A stretch of DNA of 64,000 nucleotides, from contig CALZFC010000010.1 of assembly GCA_945643635.1 (NCBI GenBank), positions 1,788,501 through 1,852,500 of the forward strand, in the 5' to 3' direction. A program made the translations under genes and the position numbers. The notes beneath the pieces are model-generated. The model was not told where the DNA came from. It worked only from the letters and a program-made list of their open reading frames with translations, and did not search any database. Shown one piece after another: positions 57,038 through 64,000 of the stretch (the stretch's first letter is position 1; the number at the start of each line of letters is the position of its first letter). Source of the stretch: Allodiplogaster sudhausi. Taxonomy: Eukaryota > Nematoda > Chromadorea > Rhabditida > Diplogasteridae.

Positions 57038-59267
57038 ATGCGCCCATTCTCGGTTGCTGTTCTTCTCTGCTTCTTGCGTCCTTCACACCAAGCAGAGATC
57101 GCGCCGAGTGTCCTTGATCCGGGCTTAATCAAAGGGTGCACGAATGACTGCGAGTATGTACAGGAAGAGCTTTACAGTACTTCTTTTTTTTTAAATCTGT
57201 GCTTTTAAGGAAATGAATAATGCTCTATGCATCCCATTTGGACATAGAGAAAGGCTGATATTTGATTTGAAAAAAAAAATAACGTTTTCAGGATGCGTTG
57301 TGAGAGAGAAAAATGTTCAAATATTTAATCGTATTTTCAGAGAAATCTCAAACTTCAACTACACTTGCCCGCCAAATGAGAAATGCACAAGCAGCCATGT
57401 CCGCCACTGGACCCATCTCGTCAAAGACAAGAATTGCTCGTTCACTGCGTGCGCCGCCGGCACTATTCATGTATGCTTTATTTATTTAATTATTATTTAT
57501 TAAAGGAGATTTCAAATTTTTTTGAAAATTATATTTTTCCCACGATGACGCAATTGGATATAGATCAGTTAATATGTAAGCATAGTAATGTGCACCATCT
57601 TTTTGCACTGACATACCACTTCCATTTGTTCTTTAAGTGTATAATACTTGAATGCCAAATTTTGTGCTCTTTCATATATTATCTATCTGCCCGAAACTAT
57701 ACAAAAATACTTAATTGTAACATGTATTATATATCCTGAACAACTGTTGGGTGATCTTTATTCGCGATTATCGGGCCAATGTGTTTTTGATGGAATACAC
57801 GGGGATTTATCACATGGAAGTGGGCGATCGATGGGCACCGGCGGGTTCGTCGTAGTGGCCGACGAACATTAGGCAGATCTTATCCCGGCCAGCCAACGGT
57901 TTCTCCGGGAGCAGCATCGATTGATAGGAATTGAGGATGATCGAGAGCGGGTCGATCATTCTGTTAGGTGATCGCACTCCTTTAAATAAGGTCTCTAACG
58001 CAAAGTAATTTCGTTTTTATTATCTTCCCCCAAGTTTGTCCTAAAAGGAGGCGTACGGTATTCTTTCAAAGAACATTACCGTGAAGCAATTAATTGAAAT
58101 AAAAGTTATTTTTTCTTCCTCTTCTTTTTTTTAAATATATACACTGTTGACTAATATTTATTTATTAATTTATTTAGCTATTTTTTATTTATCTACATCG
58201 ATTAAGATGTGACAAGACTGGAGAAGATATGAGGCGACTGGAGAATTAAATTAATGAATTTGAACCGTAAGGGATAAAGAAAAGAGCGGATAAAATGACA
58301 GCAAATACCGTGCATGGTATTTTCGTTCATTTTATTTTCAGAATTATGGTGGACACTTTGTCGACGCGCTCGTGTGCAAGAATGGCAACTGGATCGGATA
58401 TGACGGCAAAAGCCTTGGCAAAAACCCGACAATTACTTGCGGAATGAAGAGTGAGGAATGCTGGAGAGATCATGAGGGTGTCGAATTGGATTTGGCAAAG
58501 ACGATAAAACAGCCACTACACCGAGGGCCAGTTGATACAACCCGGGAAAGGGAACACAGTGAAAAAGAGCCAAAGGGAAAGAGAGAGAGAGAGAGAGAGC
58601 AAGAGAAAGACACGGAATGAGAGAGCGAGAGAGGGAAGAGGAAAAGAGAGAGAGAAAAAGAGAGAGAGTTATGAGAAAGAGAGAAGACTCCTCACCATCA
58701 GGCTGTGGCAAGTGCGGGACACCGCCCACGACGGATGAGTGCCCGGACGGCGAGCAGTGCGATGCGACGCTCCTTCAACGCGACACCCACCAAGACACGC
58801 GCTGCGTCATCTATAAATGCACCGAGGAAACGGAGCTCTATGTCAGCGGACGCACACCGTTGTGTATAGAGTAGTTTGAGGAGCATCTGAAGTTTTACTA
58901 ACATGATCAACCAATTTACGGCCAAAAATATATGTATATATGCCAGAAAAACCAAAATATGTACTTACATAAACTGTATTTTCTTGACTCGTTGATCCGG
59001 GTAGAACGCCCTGGTGGCCCTTGTTCCTCCCTTGACCATATTGAACACCAAAGGTCTAGCCCGGCCCGTCCCTGATGAGCTATCCAGATCACTCTTCTGC
59101 AGGTGCTGATACGCGGCGTCTGGTCGACGGCGCCCTACATCGACTGCCACGACAACAACTACCGGTGGCGTCTTGGCAGCGTACGCACCATGGGCTGGGC
59201 GGCGTCGTTCAATGCCACGTGTGCTCTGCCCGCGTACTGCAAATACGCGGTGGAGGGTGAGGAGTGA
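57038..59267 (+). CDS. Secreted cysteine-rich protein, family member B
   Basis: Five exons with the same phases as gene A: 57038-57153 (MRPFSVAVLLCFLRPSHQAE, then GCTNDC), 57341-57470 (NFNYTCPPNEKCTSSHVRHW, NCSFTACAAGTIH), 58342-58450 (FVDALVCKNGNWIGYDGKS, TITC), 58702-58841 (CGKCGTPPTTDECPDGEQCD, CVIYKCTEETELY) and 59103-59267 (GVWSTAPYIDCHDNN, RWRLGSVRTMGW, ATCALPAYCKYAVEGEE, stop). The leader has a basic Arg then a hydrophobic run, so export is likely. Cys positions match A and C while intervening residues vary. Intron 2 carries an antisense exon-like fragment and a dispersed repeat. Intron 3 has (GA)n. AATAAA is at 59439. Function unknown; the most complete member together with A. Confidence 0.75.
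57800..57962 (-). pseudogene. Exon-like fragment antisense within intron 2 of gene B
   Basis: After an ACAG acceptor-like site the minus strand reads MIDPLSIILNSYQSMLLPEK, PLAGRDKICLMFVGHYDEPA and further residues to a stop near 57800. The base composition is exon-like, unlike the surrounding intron. I do not recognise the protein. It may be a gene fragment carried in by an insertion. Confidence 0.35.
58150..58310 (+). repeat. Dispersed repeat, copy 2 (partner at 5641-5830)
   Basis: Contains TTATCTACATCGATTAAGAT and AACCGTAAGGGATAAAG in the same orientation as copy 1. Confidence 0.65.
58573..58682 (+). repeat. (GA)n microsatellite in intron 3 of gene B
   Basis: AGAG repeat shortly before exon 4, as in genes A and C. 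Confidence 0.9.
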
Positions 59268-59438
59268 GAGACGGAAGGATGTTCTTGAGAGAAGCCGCTA
59301 TACTTACGCTGTAACACCAGCATGCTTTTCTCGCACATACCCTCTGTCATATCCTTTCACCCATCTTCTGTCCCATTTTCTCTCCATCTCCAATTTCCAA
59401 TGCACTCGCCCATCCCCAATTCCCGTGATTTTTCGTCA

Positions 59439-59444
59439 AAATAA
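59439..59444 (+). terminator. Poly(A) signal AATAAA of gene B
   Basis: AATAAA lies about 170 bp after the stop codon of gene B. Confidence 0.45.
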
Positions 59445-59867
59445 AAATGCTGCTCAAGACCTCTCTCGGATATTCCTGCACAACGCTCGACAATATCAGC
59501 AATAACTGCAAAATGAATGGACATCATTAAATCTGTGCCCTTGTATGGAATTGTAATACGCCTTTATGGACGTATTTATTCGTCGCAATATTCGTCTCCG
59601 AAAGCCATAGAAAATGAGATTTTTTATGGCTTGGTTAACGAAATTGTTTGAAGGACGGACATGTGGCACAGAAAATCGAACTGTTCTCCAAGAAAAGCGA
59701 TAAATTATTGGGCAGACTACAATGTTCCAAGTCTTTATTTAAAAGCTTTCTTTGCAGACGGAATGATGAATAACTACGTTTCTCAGGCCTAGAGATCTCC
59801 GAACGTGGCGTAGACTGCGAAGGGATACGATAGCATCGGAATTTTACGAAAGCTTATGCTTGCATTT

Positions 59868-60010
59868 TACGGAGAAATAGTATACTTCCGACACTCATCC
59901 TCGCCCTCGAAGACGTATCCTTCGCGCTTGAGCGGCCCGGTGAAGTAGTCGGAAGGAGTGAAGTCGTGGCACTGTGCTCGTAGGCGATATCCTTTTTGAT
60001 GAAGTCGCAT
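59868..60010 (-). pseudogene. Exon-like fragment, family unknown
   Basis: The minus strand reads AQCHDFTPSDYFTGPLKREG then YVFEGEDECRKYTISP and a stop near 59873. The composition is exon-like and contrasts with the (GA)n-rich sequence at 60040-60112 directly upstream. I found no neighbouring exon that would complete it. Confidence 0.35.
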
Positions 60011-60319
60011 AAGGTGAAGAATCGAGTGAAGAACTTTGGAGAGAGACAGAGAGAGAACGAGCCAGAGAAATCGAGTAAAGAAGATAGAGAGATAGAGAGA
60101 GAGAGAGAAAGAGTCTTCTTTATTCTTTCTCTCTTTATCCAGAGTGTTAGAGACACAGAGTGAAAGAATTAGGTCACTTTGATACTAAGAGTTGAGGTCC
60201 CAATAGTACCCCTATGGGTCTTAACATTGCGACTCTAGGTACATACTTGGAATATCCAAATAGGTAATAACTAATTATTATATTGGGCCTTCAGGCGCTA
60301 CGAGCTCTCCAGAGAGCTC

Positions 60320-60560
60320 AGATCATTTGTTAGCAGGTGGTGGCCGGGGGCCAAAAATATCCGGCCCGGCCCCCGTGGTAGGCCCCGATGGAGGCCCCAA
60401 CCCCAAAGCTAAAAAATTTTCTTTAAAAATTTCGCGTCGGGGGAAAAATTCTTCCAAAATTGAGAAAATGCGTATATATGTGCAATACATATTTCATTAT
60501 AAATTGGCTCATAATTTGTTCAACTGGGAGTGAAATTCATTTAATTATCCACAGCCCCCA
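60320..60560 (+). mobile_element. GC-rich dispersed element, copy 2
   Basis: Contains CGGGGGCCAAAAATATCCGG, CCCCAACCCCAAAGCTA, TTTCGCGTCGG and ATAAATTGGCTCATAAT in the same order as copy 1 at 51365, but with much shorter GGCCCC arrays and no second array. Confidence 0.65.
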
Positions 60561-60564
60561 CACA

Positions 60565-60745
60565 CAGCGCAGATAGTTTGGAACTATTAGCACGCTGCGA
60601 ATAGTTCAGTTTGATAGTTCGCCCAGGCCGAACTATCATGCCAGCCGTTGATGAACTATTCCGGACAAGGTGAACTAATGCCAGCTTTTTCGACAATAGT
60701 TCAATTCGGTTTCATCACCGTTAAACTATTCAGAGGTTTTTCAAC
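60565..60745 (+). repeat. Cluster of GAACTATT / AATAGTTC inverted motifs
   Basis: At least eight occurrences or near-occurrences of GAACTATT or its complement lie in 180 bp. They include a hairpin GATAGTTCG-CCCAGGC-CGAACTATC and the pair GAACTATTAG...GAATAGTTC. Could be a repeat array or clustered protein-binding sites. Confidence 0.6.
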
Positions 60746-61079
60746 ATTCGAATGACTTTTCCCCAACATCGTCCCCCTCCCACCTACCATTCATCTTTCA
60801 AATATCTCCGAAATGTTTGAGTCTTCCACACATTTGCGATTCCAATTTACACTAATTTATTTTCTTAAATAAAGGCAAAATTATTTAATTAATAGTACAG
60901 ATTAATCATTTAATGGCGCATGAAAGATATACGAATCCTAAATGGAACAGATGAACCGGTTAAGTGGTTAATTCGAAAAAAAACAATCTAACATGTAATC
61001 CACACGATGATAAAATATTAATAAATACATGGCACATGTAAGACACAGGAATCCCTGATGGAATCAGATGAACCGTCAA

Positions 61080-61230
61080 GAAGCTTTCACAAACTGTGTG
61101 AATAAAGAAATCGTGAATAACATGTTAGAGCTCTGAAAGGTAAAGTAACACTAACAAATACTGCACAATACAAGTAAATTAGAGAAGCAGCCAAAAACCT
61201 TCCTGAACATCAGCATCAACAAAGGACGGA
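61080..61230 (+). repeat. Partial duplication of a RecQ-gene segment (partner at about 62500-62640)
   Basis: Both copies contain AACTGTGTGAATAAAGAAATC, GGTAAAGTAACACTAA and AATACTGCACA, then AACCTTC at an exon edge. The 61080 copy lies beyond the gene's last exon, so it is a displaced duplicate. Confidence 0.7.
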
Positions 61231-61395
61231 AAACAGAATAAATGCATACGAATAAGTTAAAAGAACGAATAAATACATAAGAGATCTCAACAAGTGTAGA
61301 CAGTGTGGCATTTGAAGGCACTTTTATGCTATTCCGGTCCGTGTAATGTAGTAAACAAAAGAAAGCGGTAAAAGAGATTTTAAGAAGGAACCAAG

Positions 61396-63850
61396 TTATC
61401 TCCAGCTCTGAGTGATAAGTTCAAGACTCTCGTCCACAGTTCGCACTCCGCTGTCGTGGTCCAGAATGTAGACGATGATCTTGAGGCGATCGTAGTCGAT
61501 GAAGCTGGGCGCAAAGGATTCCTTCAGCGCCGTAAGACTTGTGATTCCTGAAACAAAACCTAGCTTCTTTCACTGTCTACCCTTTTTACAAGTGTATCCT
61601 TATATCTACACAACATAACGGCACCATTTGGGGTGTTATTTTAAACGTAGAAATATTCTTATCGTCCTGCAAGTCTATACCTTGAATACTGTGTTGCATT
61701 TTAAGACCGCCCGAAAAACATTTAATGAAATCGGGAAAAGTAGGTTTAATATTAGCATAGAGGCAATCATGACTAAGGGTGCATCATCTATCACCACGCG
61801 AGCCACTTGCTTGGTATTATGGTGAAAGTGCATTCGAAAACCACTGCTCAAGCAGGAGGAATGCTTTTTCCTTTTTTTTAATATTAAGTACAAAAGCAAA
61901 CAATTCGCCAACCTATCAGAAAATTGTGCCACTCTTGTGCGAGTGTCCCTGTCCTGGTGAAGATGAGTGTTGGCCCGTCATCCTCCTTCAGCATACACAA
62001 CACGTCGCAGACAAGGGATTCAGACGATGTGCGCACTTCGAGGAAGAAGTTCGCTCTGAACAGAAAAGGAAGAGGGTCAGAAGTGTGAAAGAAACTATGA
62101 AGATCTAAACGGGATTTACAAGGCTATACTTAATTTTAAATAATAAGAAAAAGAAAGAGGGGAAATGTGAGAATAGAGGACAGGCATCAAATGTGAGAAT
62201 TGAGGGCAGGCGATATATGCAAACCTGTCCAAAGACGTGCTAACGAGGACTGGCGTGCGCAAATGGAGAGCACAGACAATGTCATCTGCAACAGCTTCTG
62301 TTGCAGTCGCCGTCACGGCCAGCACGGCGGCCTAAATCGACAAGGCGATTACTGTACTCTCGACGATTACGGTAATGTCCTGAGCGGAAAGGGATATTAC
62401 AGTACTTTGGAAGTACTGTAAGGAGAATAACTCTCAAAGTACTGCAATGTCTACAAATTATTTCTTATAGCGGATTGCTGAAAAACACGCTGTGACTTCA
62501 AAAAGCTCTCAGAAACTGTGTGAATAAAGAAATCGTCAATGAAATATTAGGGGTTTGACAGGTAAAGTAACACTAATAAATACTGCACATGACAAGTAAA
62601 TGAGAGAAAAGCAGTCAGAAACCTTCGGGAAGAGCATGCACAGTTTGCCAAGCATACTGTAGCTGCTTCTGAAGTCCACTTCGAGACGCAGTGTACATCG
62701 TCCACTGCGATCAGGGAGACTTCTAAAGAAAAAAAATATACTCTGTAATGGCTTAATTATATAGTGGATCAGTAAACAAGCTAAACATTTCATGCTGAAT
62801 TAGGAATGCTCTGTTTATCATTTTAAAAAAGTTTTATTTTTGCTGAACTCAGAGCGAGAATTCTCCTACAAAATTTTGACGTTTACAGTAGACATCTAAC
62901 AGTTTACCATACAAATGAACAGAAAAGCATAGAATGGATAGCAAAATAAGAAGAACTGACGATGATTGAGAGAGTGCAGAAGATGATAGGTGGCGGGGGC
63001 GTACTCGCCAGTCAAGTAGAGGAGGCAAATCGTGCCGCTCTGACAACCTTGAAGAATCCGCTCGCGTTCTCCCCGCGATGTCTCCCTGTTCAGCGTGGCC
63101 GCCGATGTGATTCCGTCTGTCCTGATTATAACTATTGTATATTAATTTTACAACACAAATGCTTGGGCATCTTAATTTAAAAAGATTTTAAAAATATTGT
63201 CACGACATATCTATCAATCTATGCATTAGTCTTAAAAAGTCCCGCCCATGTCATTGTGCTCGCATTGCCAATCAATCTTTCTAGGGAATAAATGGCAAAG
63301 CAACATGAGGAATCTATAAAAGCAATCAACATCCGTCGCCAAAGTAAATTAGCAAACGTGGTAAGGAAAAAAAAAAGTCCCAAGAAAAGGTCTCAAAGAC
63401 TAGGCGCGAGCAGAAAGAGAAACTAATTACTAAATATAAGGTGGCAGCCAATAAAAACCTGTTTGTTCGTGGAAGGTGTGATAATGAATATTAACATCAT
63501 GCAGCGTACCTTATAAAGAATGAAGATCTGCTGGCTGCTTCAGGAGGACAACGGGAAGAAGGAGCACTCCTGAAAGTTAACAATGTTTATTGAAATCTAT
63601 AGAGAAATTTTAGCACGCCAATCCATCTAAACATTAAAGAAAAGCAGAATTAAATCTCCAGAATCAGCGCAACTTTTAATCATATAATTAGGCAAGTTCA
63701 TATGGTTAAAACTTAAGAATTAGATGGATCATAACTCATTCAAAGTGCAAAACCTGTTCGTCTAAAGAAGATGCGATGGTCACAGATGAAGGACGGCTCA
63801 CACGACACAGAGACGAGCCGGCTGCAATCAGGAAAGTAGCCATATCAAAG
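61396..63850 (-). pseudogene. RecQ-like DEAH helicase, partial and frameshifted
   Basis: Minus-strand exon blocks follow RecQ motif order. About 63125-62960: GITSAATLNRETSRGERERI then LQGCQSGTICLLYLTGE (motif Ib region). About 62725-62640: SLIAVDDVHCVSKW, the DEAH box as DDVH; then a frameshift into DFRSSYSMLGKLCMLFPKV. About 62330-62215: AVLAVTATATEAVADDIV (motif III, TAT) and STSLDRF. About 62055-61925: RANFFLEVRTSSESLVCDVL then DGPTLIFTRTGTL (motif IV). A last block (about 61545-61396) reads TSLTALKESFAPSFIDYDRL and ends ELITQSWR, not clearly RecQ. Walker A was not found in the window, and motifs V-VI with the zinc domain are absent. RecQ helicases unwind DNA in repair; this copy looks truncated and dead. 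Confidence 0.55.
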
Positions 63851-64000
63851 TTTTTAAAAGGAAACAGCAAAAAAACAAAATTCCAACATCAGATTTACAA
63901 CGCAAACCGCTAATCAACCACGAGAAGAAAATTTTGGCAACATTTCCAACAATTCAAACGCTCGTTGCGCATCAACACAAATGCATGTATGTTCGATACT

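Noticed and set aside
1..64000. Bacterial or phage features (operons, ribosome binding sites, origins)
   Set aside because: Short spliced exons, AG acceptors, poly(A) signals and animal protein families show a eukaryotic nuclear sequence.

Overview
The window looks like a nematode nuclear genome, probably a species with strongly expanded phosphatase families. Genes are split into many short exons. Exons are fairly GC-rich and introns are AT-rich or (GA)n/(TC)n-rich. The recognisable products are expanded in nematodes: tyrosine-phosphatase-like proteins, a PP1-like phosphatase, a UDP-glucuronosyltransferase, a serpentine-receptor-like fragment and small secreted cysteine-rich proteins. I assigned families by reading spliced translations against remembered motifs, without any database search. 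Exon limits are good to a few bases where stated and approximate elsewhere.

Layout. At 1-4242 lie serpentine-receptor-like exons interrupted by a Mutator-like (MULE) transposon (589-3819) with about 730 bp inverted termini and an imperfect 9 bp target duplication. From about 6440 to 48700 lies a giant inverted duplication: left arm about 6440-20930, right arm about 37415-48700, spacer about 16.5 kb. Each arm carries the same divergent gene pair: a soluble PTP-like protein with a basic N-terminus, and a single-pass receptor with a short ectodomain, Thr-rich stalk, transmembrane helix and a catalytically dead PTP domain. Between the two genes lie a tandem array of 0.4-0.9 kb units (7 left, 4 right) and a long polypyrimidine tract. 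The spacer holds a frameshifted UGT gene (21119-27956) invaded by a palindromic foldback element, assorted repeats, and two members (A and D) of a secreted cysteine-rich family. Members C and B lie outside the right arm. A PP1-like pseudophosphatase (52930-56390) and a degenerate RecQ-like helicase (61396-63850) complete the window.

Main message. The window is a cluster of phosphatase-derived proteins that have lost catalytic residues: two receptor PTPs without the catalytic Arg, two soluble PTPs keeping Cys and Arg but with other motifs altered, and one PP1 relative with an altered metal ligand and no C-terminal core. In the duplicated receptors the ectodomain has diverged far more than the signal peptide and parts of the intracellular domain. 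Decay is reciprocal. The left arm keeps a full-length receptor but has a soluble gene with a destroyed splice donor and altered TATA box. The right arm keeps an undamaged soluble gene but a receptor with a truncated C-terminus. Together with the secreted cysteine-rich family this resembles a fast-evolving recognition or reproductive locus; that interpretation is inference.
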